Position numbers and translations under genes: made by a program. From NCBI GenBank assembly GCA_963730405.1, contig CAVSRW010000014.1:148497-212496 (forward strand): DNA of 64,000 nucleotides, in the 5' to 3' direction. Each line of letters opens with the position of its first letter. Position 1 is the stretch's first letter. Shown in pieces: positions 1 through 9,759 of this stretch. This DNA is from Gaiellasilicea sp963730405. GTDB taxonomy: Bacteria; Actinomycetota; Thermoleophilia; Gaiellales; Gaiellaceae. The notes below the pieces were generated by a model. The model saw only the letters and a program-made list of their open reading frames with translations. It was not told where the DNA came from and searched no databases.

Positions 1-52
1 CACGCAGGACATGGGCGCAGTCATGCTGCTCCGGCCGATCCCGAACGAGTGA
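1..52 (+). CDS. C-terminal end of an unidentified protein (partial)
   Basis: The frame starting at base 2 is open from the window edge and reads TQDMGAVMLLRPIPNE before a TGA at 50-52. The stop overlaps the GTG start of the next gene (GTGA), the tight spacing seen between co-transcribed genes throughout this window. Too little is present to name a family. Confidence 0.45.
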   Translation, partial: TQDMGAVMLLRPIPNE

Positions 53-387
53 CGCCGCAGCAGCGCGAGTCGCTCCGACGCGCGAAGGCTCGGCTGGACG
101 GCCTCTCGCTCTACCCACGGCCAGTTCGAACGGACCGAGTCCGGATCCGCGTCGCTCCCTGGTTCTTTCGAGTGCCTCTCCTGCGGCGCTACCACGGGTA
201 CGCGCTCGTCCGCACGATCCTCCTGCGGCGCGCTGACGCATCCGACGACCTGATCACGCACGAGCTCTGCCACGTCTGGCAGATGCAGCAGCGGCCTCTG
301 CACGTCGTCCTCACCTACCTGACGACGCGCTACCGGCGGAATCCGTACGAGGTCGAGGCCCGCCTGGCCGTCGAGCTGACGCGGTAG
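49..387 (+). CDS. Small basic protein with HELCH metallopeptidase-like motif
   Basis: 112 residues, GTG start overlapping the upstream stop. The protein is very Arg-rich and carries HELCHVWQ at about residues 73-80, which fits the HExxH zinc-binding signature of metallopeptidases. A downstream Glu in the segment YEVEAR could be a third ligand. There is no signal peptide or clear membrane segment. It resembles short actinobacterial proteins with an HELxHxxQ core whose activity is unknown. The metallopeptidase idea rests on the motif alone. It precedes the 3-hydroxybutyrate dehydrogenase by only 9 bases, so the two are probably co-transcribed. Confidence 0.6.
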   Translation: MTPQQRESLRRAKARLDGLSLYPRPVRTDRVRIRVAPWFFRVPLLRRYHGYALVRTILLRRADASDDLITHELCHVWQMQQRPLHVVLTYLTTRYRRNPYEVEARLAVELTR

Positions 388-396
388 CGTCTCGCC

Positions 397-1134
397 ATGG
401 AGCGGCGCGTGCTCGTCTCGGGTGCCGGCAGCGGCATCGGCCGCGCCATCGCCGAGCGGATCGAGCGCGACGGCGGTCGCGTGCTCGCCGTCGACCTCCG
501 TCCCGATCCGAACGGCCCCGGCGCGCCGTTCGAGGCCGATCTCTCGACGCCTGAAGGCAATCGCGCCGCGGTCGACGCCGCTCTCGAGCGCCTCGGCGGG
601 CTCGACGCGATCGTCGCGAGCGCCGGCTTCCAGCACGTCGCGCCGATCGACGAGTTCCCCGAGGAGCGCTGGGACGCGCTCCTCGCCGTCCTCCTGACGA
701 GCCCCTTCCTGCTCGCGCGCTACGCCTGGGAGGCGCTCTGCACCTCCGGCGACGGCCGCTTCCTGGCGGTCGCGTCGGTGCACGGGCTCGTGGCCTCGCC
801 CTACAAGGCGGGCTACGTCGCCGCGAAGCACGGCCTGCTCGGCCTCGTGAAGGTGCTCGCGCTCGAGGGCGCCGAGCACGGGATCTCCGCCTCCGCGATC
901 TGCCCGGGCTACGTCCGCACGCCGATCGTCGAGTCGCAGATCGAGGCGCAGTCGCGCGCCACCGGCGTCCCGGCCGAGCGCGTGGTCGAGGACGTCCTGC
1001 TGGCGCCGCAGGCAGTGAAGCGGATCCTCGAGCCGGAGGAAGTGGCCGAGACGGCGGCGTTCCTGCTCGGCCCGGGCGGCCGCGCCTTCACCGGCGCGCC
1101 CGTCGTGATGGATCTCGGCTGGACCGCCCGCTAG
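397..1134 (+). CDS. bdhA: Short-chain dehydrogenase, probable 3-hydroxybutyrate dehydrogenase
   Basis: 245-residue classical SDR. The NAD-binding glycine motif SGAGSGIG is at residues 8-15, ASAG at 75-78, catalytic Ser near 127, Tyr140 and Lys144 (YVAAK), and the PGYVRTP loop near 170-176. The segment SVHGLVASPYKAGYVAAKHG closely follows D-3-hydroxybutyrate dehydrogenases, which oxidise 3-hydroxybutyrate to acetoacetate in the cytoplasm. Isocitrate lyase lies 1.1 kb downstream, so the locus is compatible with use of C2/C4 compounds such as polyhydroxybutyrate products. The SDR assignment is secure; the exact substrate is inferred. Confidence 0.8.
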   Translation: MERRVLVSGAGSGIGRAIAERIERDGGRVLAVDLRPDPNGPGAPFEADLSTPEGNRAAVDAALERLGGLDAIVASAGFQHVAPIDEFPEERWDALLAVLLTSPFLLARYAWEALCTSGDGRFLAVASVHGLVASPYKAGYVAAKHGLLGLVKVLALEGAEHGISASAICPGYVRTPIVESQIEAQSRATGVPAERVVEDVLLAPQAVKRILEPEEVAETAAFLLGPGGRAFTGAPVVMDLGWTAR

Positions 1135-1207
1135 CGCCAGCGCACGCGGGAACTTTGTGTTTCTGAGCTACTAGCGCCTCTCGACCGCTCAACCATGCGG
1201 CCGCGGT

Positions 1208-1236
1208 GGGGCTTGTGTTTCAGAAACACAAGCCCC
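1208..1236. repeat. Dispersed palindrome, copy 1 (14-bp arms)
   Basis: Arms GGGGCTTGTGTTTC (1208-1221) and GAAACACAAGCCCC (1223-1236) flank a single central A. It starts 2 bases beyond the stop of the LysR gene and lies between convergent genes, so it could act as a terminator. The same 11-base arms recur at 35636-35658 and 35732-35754. A half copy, TTGTGTTTCTGA, lies at 1155-1166, just after the dehydrogenase stop. Confidence 0.85.
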
Positions 1237-1238
1237 TC

Positions 1239-2132
1239 TCAGCGCTCGAGCTCGTCGCGCGACACCGAGCTCAGCAGGCCCTCGACGAGGTCCTCCGGCA
1301 CGACCGCGTCGCGGCGGCGAATCGCGACGATCGGCCGCCGCACAGGCTCGTAGCCGTCGATCGCGACTTCCTGCAGCGCCCCCGAGGCGAGCTCCTCGCG
1401 GACGGCGGTGTACGGCAGAAACGCGATCCCGAGCCCGTGCTCGACCATCTTCTTGGTCGCGTCGACGTTGTCCAGCTCCATCACGCCCCGGGGCACGACA
1501 CCCGCCTCGCGGAAGAACGTGCTCGTGAGGACGAAGTAGCTCGACGTCCGGTCGAACAGGATCAGCCGCTCGTCGCCGAGCTCGTGGACGACGATCGACG
1601 GCTCACCCGCGAAGCGGTGGCCCGGGTGGACGACGAGGACGATCTCGTCCTCGTACAGCGGCGAGCTGACCACGGAGGGATGCGGCAGCTCGCGAACGAG
1701 CCCGATCTGCACCTGCTCGCGGAGCACGAGCTCGAGCACCTCCTCCGAGTGGCCCGTCCGCACGATCAGGTGGACGTTCGGAAAGCTCGCCTGGAAGCGG
1801 CGCAGGACGAGCGGGAGCACGTAGGTCGAGATCGCCGGCGCGGCGCCGACGAGCAGCTCGCCGACCCGCCCCTCGCGCAGCTCACGCAGCAGCTCCCGTC
1901 CGCTCGCGAGCGACTGGAGCGCGCGCTGGGCGTGTGGCCGGTACGCACGGCCCTCGGCGGTCAGGCGCATCCCGCGGGCGGTGCGGACGAACAGGTCGAC
2001 GCCCAGCTCCTGCTCGAGCTTCTTGATCCGCGTCGTCAGCGCCGGCTGGGTGACGTAGAGCACGGCCGCCGCCGCCGAGACCGAGCGGCGTTCCGCGACG
2101 GTCAGGAACGCCTCGATCTGGGAGAGCAGCAT
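1239..2132 (-). CDS. LysR-family transcriptional regulator
   Basis: 297 residues. The N-terminal winged helix-turn-helix (about residues 1-60) contains AEFL-type helix 1, the TQPALTTRIKKLEQELG recognition region and LFVRTARGMRLT. An effector-binding domain fills residues 90-297. It is divergent from isocitrate lyase with 113 bases between the starts, the usual arrangement for a LysR protein that controls its neighbour and itself. A T-N11-A-type site (GATA-N11-TATC) lies just upstream of its start. Glyoxylate shunt control is inferred from position; the effector is unknown. Confidence 0.88.
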   Translation of the reverse strand: MLLSQIEAFLTVAERRSVSAAAAVLYVTQPALTTRIKKLEQELGVDLFVRTARGMRLTAEGRAYRPHAQRALQSLASGRELLRELREGRVGELLVGAAPAISTYVLPLVLRRFQASFPNVHLIVRTGHSEEVLELVLREQVQIGLVRELPHPSVVSSPLYEDEIVLVVHPGHRFAGEPSIVVHELGDERLILFDRTSSYFVLTSTFFREAGVVPRGVMELDNVDATKKMVEHGLGIAFLPYTAVREELASGALQEVAIDGYEPVRRPIVAIRRRDAVVPEDLVEGLLSSVSRDELER

Positions 2133-2137
2133 CCTGA

Positions 2138-2156
2138 GATATTAACGCTGTTTATC
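2138..2156. promoter_or_regulatory. Candidate LysR-type operator (GATA-N11-TATC)
   Basis: In the 113-base divergent region between the LysR gene and isocitrate lyase, GATA (2138-2141) and TATC (2153-2156) form an inverted pair 11 bases apart. This is the canonical T-N11-A geometry of LysR boxes, in a locally AT-rich patch. It sits next to the regulator's own start, which would suit autoregulation. Confidence 0.45.
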
Positions 2157-2245
2157 GGATGGATCGAGAGATTCGATTTGTCGTATAGCCCGAGGCCGGG
2201 CAGGTTGGAGGGACAGACCTGCACCACGACCCGAGGGGACGCCCG

Positions 2246-3556
<1,311 letters not shown>

Positions 3557-3580
3557 ACCGTGGCATAGTCCCCCCTTCGC

Positions 3581-3964
3581 ATGGAGGGGGGACAGCCGAT
3601 CCGCGTGCTCGTGGTCGACGACCATCAGATCTTCACGCACGCACTCACGACCGTCCTCTCACAGGACGGCCGCTTCGAGGTGGTCGGCACCGCCGCCACC
3701 GGGCGCGAGGCGGTCAAGCTCGCGAAGACGGCGGAGGCGGAGGTCGTCCTGATGGACATGTCGATGCCGGTCCTCGACGGCCCCGCCGCGACCCGCCGGC
3801 TCCTCGCGCTCGACCACGCGCCGTGCGTGATCGCGCTCAGCGGCCACACGGACTCGCTCTCGAGGGCCGCGGCCCTCGAGGCGGGCGCGTCCGCCTTCGT
3901 GACGAAGTCGGAGGCGTTCGACGAGCTCGTCGCGACGATCCTGGCGACCTACGGCCGCGAATAG
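3581..3964 (+). CDS. Stand-alone response-regulator receiver domain
   Basis: 127 residues forming one REC domain and nothing else. Acidic pair Asp13-Asp14, phospho-acceptor Asp59 in LMDMSMPVLDG, the conserved Ser in ALSGH and Lys in VTKSE are all visible. There is no DNA-binding or enzymatic output domain, so it probably acts in a phosphorelay or by protein contact, as CheY- or Spo0F-like proteins do. It begins 24 bases after isocitrate lyase and could share its transcript. No partner kinase is adjacent. Confidence 0.88.
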   Translation: MEGGQPIRVLVVDDHQIFTHALTTVLSQDGRFEVVGTAATGREAVKLAKTAEAEVVLMDMSMPVLDGPAATRRLLALDHAPCVIALSGHTDSLSRAAALEAGASAFVTKSEAFDELVATILATYGRE

Positions 3965-3996
3965 CGCCCGCGGCCGCCGCTATCCTCCCCTGCGCC

Positions 3997-4069
3997 GCCC
4001 CCATCGACTAGCGGCCTAGGTCACCACCCTTTCAAGGTGGCTGCACGGGTTCGAATCCCGTTGGGGGCA
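3997..4069 (+). tRNA. tRNA-Glu (TTC)
   Basis: 73-nt cloverleaf with acceptor GCCCCCA pairing with TGGGGGC, D-loop GACTAGCGGCCTAGG, anticodon loop CTTTCAA giving TTC, and T-arm CGGGTTCGAATCCCG. CCA is not encoded. It sits one base upstream of tRNA-Val, so both probably come from one precursor. Confidence 0.95.
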
Positions 4070-4070
4070 T

Positions 4071-4143
4071 GGGCGGTTAGCTCAGCTGGTAGAGCACCTG
4101 CTTTACACGCAGGGGGTCGGCGGTTCGATCCCGTCACCGCCCA
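4071..4143 (+). tRNA. tRNA-Val (TAC)
   Basis: 73-nt cloverleaf with acceptor GGGCGGT/ACCGCCC, D-loop AGCTCAGCTGGTAGAGC, anticodon loop TTTACAC giving TAC, and T-arm GGCGGTTCGATCCCGTC. No encoded CCA. The following bases to 4423 contain no gene I can support. Confidence 0.95.
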
Positions 4144-4423
4144 TACGAGAGAGGGCCGCACCGGTTCGGTGTTCGCAGAGAGCGGGACCCGGTGGCGGCA
4201 GGTACTGGGGCGAGTATTGCCTCGGAAACGGCGGGGAGGGCGTCTAGGACTAGTAGGTGTTCTCGGCGGGCGAAGCTTCGTCCACTGGCCGATCCCGAAC
4301 CTCAGGCGACGTCGGTTCGCCCCAAAAAGCCGAGGTCGTAAGGATCGCCAGGGCCTCGACGGCTGAGCGCGTCGGACCGAATCCCGGCGATTCCGCCGCG
4401 ACCTGGCTGGGTAGGCTCGCAGC

Positions 4424-4636
4424 ATGGAAACCGCCGGGAGAGTTCTGCTGGGTGCGGCGTTGATCCTTGCCATCCTCGGCGTCGGCGCGCTGGCGCTCTC
4501 GAAGCTGGGAGTTGATCGGCTCCCGGCGACACTCACATGGCGATCAGACAACGTGACCGTCTTCGTTCCAATCGGGCTGATGGTTGTGGCTTCGATCATC
4601 GGCACGATCGTGCTGAACATTTTTCTCCGGCGCTAA
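4424..4636 (+). CDS. DUF2905-type small membrane protein
   Basis: 70 residues with two hydrophobic helices (about 6-26 and 47-67) around a short loop containing RLPATLTWRSDNVTVFVPIG. This pattern (helix, GRLPGDI-like loop, FP-I, helix, terminal basic residues) is that of DUF2905, short integral membrane proteins of unknown function common in bacteria. The ATG start is the only good one. It stands alone between the tRNA pair and a convergent secreted-protein gene. Confidence 0.8.
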   Translation: METAGRVLLGAALILAILGVGALALSKLGVDRLPATLTWRSDNVTVFVPIGLMVVASIIGTIVLNIFLRR

Positions 4637-4809
4637 GAGCTTGGGTGAGACCGACGTGTGAAGTGGCTGGCTCTCATCTACGTCGGTTGATGCGCGGCCA
4701 CCGTGGTGCTGATCGTGTGGCTCGTTCTCGTAGTCACAACGGGCGGTGATAGCGGATGACGCCGGGCGGGGGCGGGGACTCCTCCGCCTCCACACTCCAT
4801 GAGATAAGA

Positions 4810-4842
4810 GCGGGCCGCTCTGGTTAGCCCCGGGCGGCCCGC
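4810..4842. terminator. GC-rich hairpin between convergent genes
   Basis: GCGGGCCGC (4810-4818) can pair with GCGGCCCGC (4834-4842) across a 15-base loop. It lies between the ends of the converging DUF2905 and secreted-protein genes. No U-run follows on either strand, so factor-independent termination is not certain. Confidence 0.5.
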
Positions 4843-4864
4843 GCACCGTCTTCCTCCGCGACCT

Positions 4865-5335
4865 CTACGTTCCGACACCGAACAGCGGTACGACCGCGAT
4901 CGGGCTGAACTGGCTCGTGTGCCAGACGTGCAGCTCGTTCTCGACCCGTCCTTGGATGCCGGGGTCGAACGCGACGCCGATCGTGCACGTCTCCTTCGGT
5001 GCGAGCCCCCAGTACCCATCGATGAGCGGCAAGAACGAACACTCGCTTCCGGGCGTCCCAGGAACGAGTGCAGCCGTCAGGGGATCGAGATCGAAGATCC
5101 CGTACCCGCCGATGAGAATCACCTCCGAGCCGACGTTCTCGAGCGTGAACATCCTGATCCTGCAGCCCTCGTACGTGCGAAGGTCGCACGACCCGACCTG
5201 TGTCGCTCCGAACGCGCCGACCGGCGTCTTGACCCGGAGGCCATCAATCGCGTAGCCGGGACTCGCCGTCGCCGCGGCCGGTATCGCCAGTGCAACAGCG
5301 ACGATCGCTCCGAACCCCCGCAAGACATCGATCAT
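4865..5335 (-). CDS. Secreted protein, possible choice-of-anchor/ASH-like beta domain
   Basis: 156 residues beginning with a signal peptide (hydrophobic stretch at about 7-23, cleavage probably after ATA). The mature part contains four cysteines (CDLRTYEGCRI, SEC, ETCTIGVAF). Its pattern, VGS...TLENVGSEVILIGG...APKETCTIGVAFDP, resembles immunoglobulin-like domains of the ASH/choice-of-anchor D type (NxG, CTIxVxFxP). It probably acts outside the membrane. No enzymatic motif is seen and the partner is unknown. Confidence 0.6.
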   Translation of the reverse strand: MIDVLRGFGAIVAVALAIPAAATASPGYAIDGLRVKTPVGAFGATQVGSCDLRTYEGCRIRMFTLENVGSEVILIGGYGIFDLDPLTAALVPGTPGSECSFLPLIDGYWGLAPKETCTIGVAFDPGIQGRVENELHVWHTSQFSPIAVVPLFGVGT

Positions 5336-5654
5336 CTACAGCACCTCCCTCGCCTTGGTTGCCGTTTCGCTTCGGACGCTAGGGCCGGCTGCTCACGCGC
5401 CGGTCATCCGGCTCTCATCTCGCGAACGCCGCCCACTCGTAACTCGCCGCTTACAGGAGTAAGCTGAATCTGCCAAGAGTCAGTGGGCGACCCCCGCCCA
5501 GGCAGGCTGGACGCCGAGGGTCCGGCCGCGACACCGTTCCGGAGGGCTTGGCCGCGAGCCCTCCGGATACGGATCTCCCGTCGGGGCCCCGCCGGCCGGA
5601 GGCGCGCCGAACGGGCGCGGTGGGTTCGGAACCACCCGGGATAGAGTCGCGTCG
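5336..5654. other. 319-base divergent intergenic region, no gene seen
   Basis: It separates the starts of the secreted-protein gene (minus) and the FAD oxidoreductase (plus), so it should hold both promoters. I see no RNA gene, no clear operator and no convincing open frame. Confidence 0.5.
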
Positions 5655-7071
5655 ATGCGAGCGCGGCGCCTGACACCACCCCTGCCGACGCGGCCGTCGT
5701 GGTGGCTCGAGGAGGCGCGGGCGCACCGACCCGAGCCGGTCGCACCGGCCCTCGCCGGCCCGCTCGACGTGGACGTCGCCGTCGTCGGGGGCGGGTACAC
5801 GGGGCTCTGGACCGCTCTCGCCCTCCGCGAGCGCGATCCCTCGCTGAGCGTCGCGGTGCTCGAGGCGCGCGAGATCGGGGACGGGCCGAGCGGCCGCAAC
5901 GGCGGCTTCCTCCACGGCTACTGGTCGTCGCTCACGACTCTCCGGGCGGTGCTCGGCGACGGCGCCGCGCTCCAGCTCGCGCATGCCTCGAGCGCGATCG
6001 TGCCCGCGGTGCGCGACTTCGTCGAGCAGCGAGGCGAGGACGTCTGGCTGCGTGAGGGCGGGCTGCTCAAGATCGCGGCGACCGAGCATGAGGACGCGGT
6101 CGTCGAGCACTCGCTGCGGGCGGCGCGCGAGCTGGGGGTCGAGGAGGAAGCGGTCGCGCTCGGGCCGATCGAGCTGCGCGAGCGGATCGACTCCCCGCGC
6201 TTCCGCCGCGGCGTCTTCTTCCGCGACGGTGCGATCGTCCAGCCCGCGCGGCTCGCGCTCGCACTGAAGCGCGCCGTGCGCGACGCGGGCGCCGACGTCT
6301 TCGAGCACTCGCCTGTCACGACCGTCAGCGCGGGTGCGCTCGGGACGCCGAACGGGAGTGTCCGTGCCGGCGAGATCGTGCTCGCGCTGAACGCATGGGG
6401 GACCGGCTGGCCGCTCGCGGGCCGCCAGACGACGTTCGCCAGCGCCGTCGTCCTGACCGAGCCCGTCCCCGAACTGCTGGAGCAGATCGGATGGACACGC
6501 AGCGAGGCGATCACAGACGGCCGCATGTTCCTCCACTACTTCCGGACGACGCCCGACGGGCGCGTGCTGATGGGCAGCGGCTCGGGCCGGCTCGAGCCGG
6601 GCGCACGGGTCGGGCCGGGCGTCCTCGACGACGTCGCGGCCCAGACGCGCGCGCACGCCGGGCTCAGGTCTCTCCTGCCGGCGCTGGCGGACGTCACGGA
6701 TCGAGGCGCGCTGGAGCGGCCCGATCGACGTCGCGGCCGACAAGCTGCCCCGCTTCGGCACCGTGCCCGGCACCCGGATCCACTACGGCGCGGGCTACTC
6801 CGGGAACGGCGTCGGGCCGAGCTGGCTCGGTGGCCAGATCCTCGCGTCGCTCGTGCTCGGCTCGCAGGACGAGTGGACGGCGCTGCCGCTCGTCGGCCGC
6901 CGCGCGCGCCGGCTGCCGCCGGAACCGTTCCGCTACGTGGGCGGCCGCGTCGTCCGCTGGGGGACGCTGACATCGGAGGATGCGATCGGCGCGGGGCGCC
7001 GCCCCTCCGCCGCCGCCCGCGCAGCCGCAGCGATCCCGCGGCTGCTGCGGATGCCGATCGGGACGCGATGA
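5655..7071 (+). CDS. FAD-dependent amine/D-amino-acid oxidase-family protein (frameshifted)
   Basis: About 471 residues when one extra base near 6700-6709 is skipped. The DAO-family dinucleotide motif VAVVGGGYTGLWTALAL is near residue 40, followed by an E-R binding segment (VLEAREIGDGPSGRNGGF). The far C-terminal FAD contact (GYSGNGVGPSWLGGQILA) is reached only in the +1 frame. The change of frame falls between DVTD and RWSGPIDV, so both halves are well conserved and clearly one gene. Such enzymes oxidise secondary or primary amines or D-amino acids. The substrate cannot be read here. The stop overlaps the next start (ATGA). It is either a recent pseudogene or a sequence error. Confidence 0.78.
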
Positions 7072-7698
7072 GGCACGTCGCCGCGCTCGTCCTTCTGGCC
7101 GTGCTCGTCTCCGGCTGCGGCGGCTCGGCTGCACCCGAGGCCGAGCAGACGCGACTCGGACCGCTCGAGCTCGTCGAGGCGCTCCGCGAGGGCGGCTACG
7201 TCGTCTACCTCCGCCACGCCGCGACCGACCGATCCCGCGAGGACGACCCTGCCGTCGACCTCGACGACTGCGCGACGCAGCGGAACCTGAGCGAGGCGGG
7301 CCGCGAGCAGGCGCATGCGATCGGCGACGGGTTCCGCGCGCTCGTGATCCCGATCGGCCGCATCGCTGCGAGCGAGTACTGCCGCACGCGCGAGACGGCC
7401 GAGCTCGCCTTCGGCGCGTTCGAGGACGAGCCCGATCTGACGGGTTTCCCGGAGGAGAGCGACCCGACCTATGAGGAGCGCGTGCGCCGCACGAAGGAGC
7501 TGCTCGCGCGCGGTGCCTCCAGACGGCGAGAACACGATCCTCGTCGCGCACATCAAGAACCTCGAGGAGTCGGCCGGACGCTCGATCGAGGAGGGCGAGC
7601 TCGCCGTCTTCGAGCCTCTCGGCGGCACCGGCTACCGCTATCGGGGCCGGATCCCGGCGAGCCTCTGGCCCGACCTCGTCGAGCAGGCCGACCGCTAG
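7068..7698 (+). CDS. Histidine-phosphatase-superfamily lipoprotein (frameshifted)
   Basis: About 209 residues. A lipoprotein signal is present (LLAVLVSGC at about 8-16, lipobox Cys16). The phosphatase begins with YVVYLRHAATDRS, an RHG-type motif in which Gly is replaced by Ala, followed by LSEAGREQA and ASEYCRTRETAELAFG. An extra base near 7507-7513 breaks the frame between ELLARG and VPPDGENTILVAHIKN, the latter holding the second catalytic His (VAH). The end (GTGYRYRGRIPASLW) fits periplasmic histidine phosphatases. It is translationally coupled to the oxidase, and its stop overlaps convergent msrA by four bases. Confidence 0.75.
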
Positions 7699-8162
7699 AT
7701 CCGGCAGGTTGCGCGGCCGTTCTTGACCAGGTACTGCTGGTGGTACTCCTCGGCCGGCCAGAATGTGGATGCGACCGTGATCTCGGTCGCGATCGGCTTG
7801 GGGAAGCGCGCCTGCGCGCGGGCTTTCGACTCCGCCGCGACCTCGGCCTGCTCGGGCGAGTGGGTGAAGATCGCCGAGCGGTACTGGGTGCCGACGTCCC
7901 AGCCCTGGCGGTTCATCTGGGTCGGGTCGTGCAGGCTCCAGAACCGGTCGACGAGCTCGCCGTAGGAGACCTCGGACGGGTCGAACGTGACCTCGACCGC
8001 CTCCGCGTGGCCGGTCGTGCCGCTGCAGACCTGCTCGTAGGTCGGACTGTCGGCGTGCCCGCCCGAGTAGCCGACCTTGACGTCGGTGACGCCGGGCGTG
8101 TTCCGGAAGTCGACCTCGACGCCCCAGAAGCAACCGGCCGCGAATGTCGCCGTCTCGGTCAT
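7695..8162 (-). CDS. msrA: Peptide-methionine (S)-S-oxide reductase MsrA
   Basis: 155 residues. The catalytic GCFWG motif is at residues 10-14 (Cys11), followed by GYSGG, the EAVEVTFDP region, FWSLHDPTQ(M)NRQGWDVGTQYRS and the terminal YHQQYL. It reduces the S-epimer of methionine sulfoxide in proteins and free methionine. The ATG at 8162 is chosen because it overlaps the msrB stop (ATGA) and places GCFWG at the usual distance from the N-terminus. A longer upstream extension has no conservation. A C-terminal Cys (TCRI) may be a resolving cysteine. Confidence 0.96.
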   Translation of the reverse strand: MTETATFAAGCFWGVEVDFRNTPGVTDVKVGYSGGHADSPTYEQVCSGTTGHAEAVEVTFDPSEVSYGELVDRFWSLHDPTQMNRQGWDVGTQYRSAIFTHSPEQAEVAAESKARAQARFPKPIATEITVASTFWPAEEYHQQYLVKNGRATCRI

Positions 8163-8554
8163 GTCCGCTCCAGGTCGAGTGCGCAGGAGTTGATGCAGTA
8201 GCGCTGGCCCGTCGGGCCTGGGCCGTCCGGGAAGACGTGCCCGAGGTGGCCGCCGCAGGAGGCGCACATCACCTCCGTCCGGATCATCCCGTAGCTCGCG
8301 TCCGTCTCGGTGATCACGCTCTCGAGCGCGGTCGGCTCGACGAAGCTCGGCCAGCCGGAGCCGGAATCGAACTTCGCGTCCGAACGGAAGAGCTCGGCGC
8401 CGCAGCCGGCGCAGCGGTACACGCCGGGGTCCTTCGTGTCGACGTACTCACCGGTGAAGGCGCGCTCGGTGCTCTTGCGGCGGAGCACCTCGTACTGCTC
8501 CGGGGAGAGCTCGGCGCGCCACTCGGCGTCCGTCTTCTGTGTCTTCATCTCCAT
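8159..8554 (-). CDS. msrB: Peptide-methionine (R)-S-oxide reductase MsrB
   Basis: 131 residues. Zinc cysteines Cys48/Cys51 (CAGC) and Cys97/Cys100 (CASC), SGSGWPSF at 65-71, and catalytic Cys120 in RYCINS are all present. MsrB reduces the R-epimer of methionine sulfoxide, complementing MsrA. The two genes overlap by four bases with msrB first, so both repair activities are made from one transcript. An internal ATG at 8548 is an equally possible start. Confidence 0.96.
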   Translation of the reverse strand: MEMKTQKTDAEWRAELSPEQYEVLRRKSTERAFTGEYVDTKDPGVYRCAGCGAELFRSDAKFDSGSGWPSFVEPTALESVITETDASYGMIRTEVMCASCGGHLGHVFPDGPGPTGQRYCINSCALDLERT

Positions 8555-8589
8555 GCCGTCACCGTACCGATCCGGCGGTTGCAGGCCGA

Positions 8590-9234
8590 TTAAGCCTGCG
8601 GGAGCACGAAGGCCGCGATCGCCACGAAGTGCGCTGCGGCCGCCCCGATCACGAGCAGGTGGAAGATCTCGTGGTAGCCGAACACCGCCGGCACCGGGTT
8701 CGGCCTTCGCAGCGCGTACGTGAGCGCGCCAAGCGTGTAGAGCCCGCCGCCGACGAAGACGAGCACTGCCGGCGCGACGCCGAGGTCGAACATCTCAGGC
8801 ACGGCGACGACGCCGACCCAGCCGAGGGCGATGAAGACGAGCGCGGTCAGCCACTTCGGCGCGTCCACCCAGGCGAGGTTGAGCACGAGCCCGGCCGCGG
8901 CCCCCACCCAGACCACGATCAGGATCACCTGCGCGACCCGGCCGTCGAAGGCGAGCAGAGCGAAGGGCGTGTACGTCCCGGCGATCAGGAGCAGGATCGT
9001 GGAGTGGTCGAGCCGCCGCATCCACGTGCGGCCCCGGGCGGACTTCCAGTCGACGCGATGGTAGAGGGCGCTGACGCCGAACATCGCCGCGAGCGCGGCC
9101 GCGTACACCCAGGTCGCGAACAGCTCACGGCCCGAGTCGGAGACGGCCACCAGCACGACGCCCGCGACGAGCGCGACGTAGAACGCGTACTGGTGCGACA
9201 CGCCCCGCAGCCGCGGTTTCGGGAGGACATCCAC
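8590..9234 (-). CDS. trhA: TrhA/hemolysin III family membrane protein (PAQR)
   Basis: 214 residues with seven predicted hydrophobic helices. PAQR-family signature residues are visible: SALYHR near 55-60, RRLDHSTI near 73-80, and GYHEIFHLLVIGAAAAHF near the C-terminus. The clustered Ser/His/Asp residues are the putative metal-dependent hydrolase site of the wider CREST superfamily. In bacteria this family is linked to membrane energetics and lipid homeostasis. It lies 35 bases upstream of the msrBA pair on the same strand and may be co-transcribed. Confidence 0.9.
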   Translation of the reverse strand: MDVLPKPRLRGVSHQYAFYVALVAGVVLVAVSDSGRELFATWVYAAALAAMFGVSALYHRVDWKSARGRTWMRRLDHSTILLLIAGTYTPFALLAFDGRVAQVILIVVWVGAAAGLVLNLAWVDAPKWLTALVFIALGWVGVVAVPEMFDLGVAPAVLVFVGGGLYTLGALTYALRRPNPVPAVFGYHEIFHLLVIGAAAAHFVAIAAFVLPQA

Positions 9235-9263
9235 GGAGGAAGTGTGCCCTACACTCGGGCGAG

Positions 9264-9336
9264 GGGCCGTTAGCTCAGTTGGTAGAGCAGGGGACTTTTA
9301 ATCCCAAGGTCGCTGGTTCGATCCCAGCACGGCCCA
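9264..9336 (+). tRNA. tRNA-Lys (TTT)
   Basis: 73-nt cloverleaf with acceptor GGGCCGT/ACGGCCC, D-arm TAGCTCAGTTGGTAGAGC, anticodon loop ACTTTTAA giving TTT, and T-arm GCTGGTTCGATCCCAGC. CCA not encoded. It lies 30 bases before a pair of small CxC genes. Confidence 0.95.
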
Positions 9337-9366
9337 CTTCGAGGCGTTTGCAGCAACGCCGATCCG

Positions 9367-9759
9367 GTGAGAACGGCTGTCGTGCAGGGGGAGCACCAGC
9401 GCGATCCGGTCGCCGAGCGCGTCGCGCGCAACGACGCGCGCTTCCGCGAGGCGAACGAGAAGATCCTCGCCGCCGCGGAGTCGCTCGACTTCGCGCCGGA
9501 CGAGGTGCTGCCTTTCCTCTGTGAGTGCGCCGACGTCCACTGCACCACGGTCGTCCAGCTGACGGCCCGCGAGTACGAACAGGTGCGCGGAAGCCCGGTC
9601 CACTTCATCAACGCACGCGGCCACGAGTCGAACGCGCAGGGCTGGGTGCGCGTCGTCGACGAGTTCGACCGCTACACGATCGTCGAGAAGGTCGGCGATG
9701 CCGGGGAGCTCGCGGCCGAGCTCGACCCGCGGGAGGAGCGCAGCGATGAACGAGCGTAA
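9367..9759 (+). CDS. Small CxCxxxxC-domain protein, paralogue 1
   Basis: 130 residues. An N-terminal helical segment (VAERVARNDARFREANEKI) leads into LCECADVHC, then TTVVQLTAREYEQVRGSPVHFINARGHE and a C-terminal IVEKVG strand. The gene immediately downstream repeats the same plan, so this is a tandem duplication. Comparable C-E-C-x(4)-C proteins recur in actinobacteria without an assigned role. The three cysteines could bind metal or form a redox switch. GTG at 9367 is taken as start; another GTG lies 15 bases later. Confidence 0.65.
   Translation: MRTAVVQGEHQRDPVAERVARNDARFREANEKILAAAESLDFAPDEVLPFLCECADVHCTTVVQLTAREYEQVRGSPVHFINARGHESNAQGWVRVVDEFDRYTIVEKVGDAGELAAELDPREERSDERA

Noticed and set aside
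4037..4366. Open frame covering the two tRNAs
   Set aside because: It translates through tRNA-Glu and tRNA-Val and has no conserved protein features.
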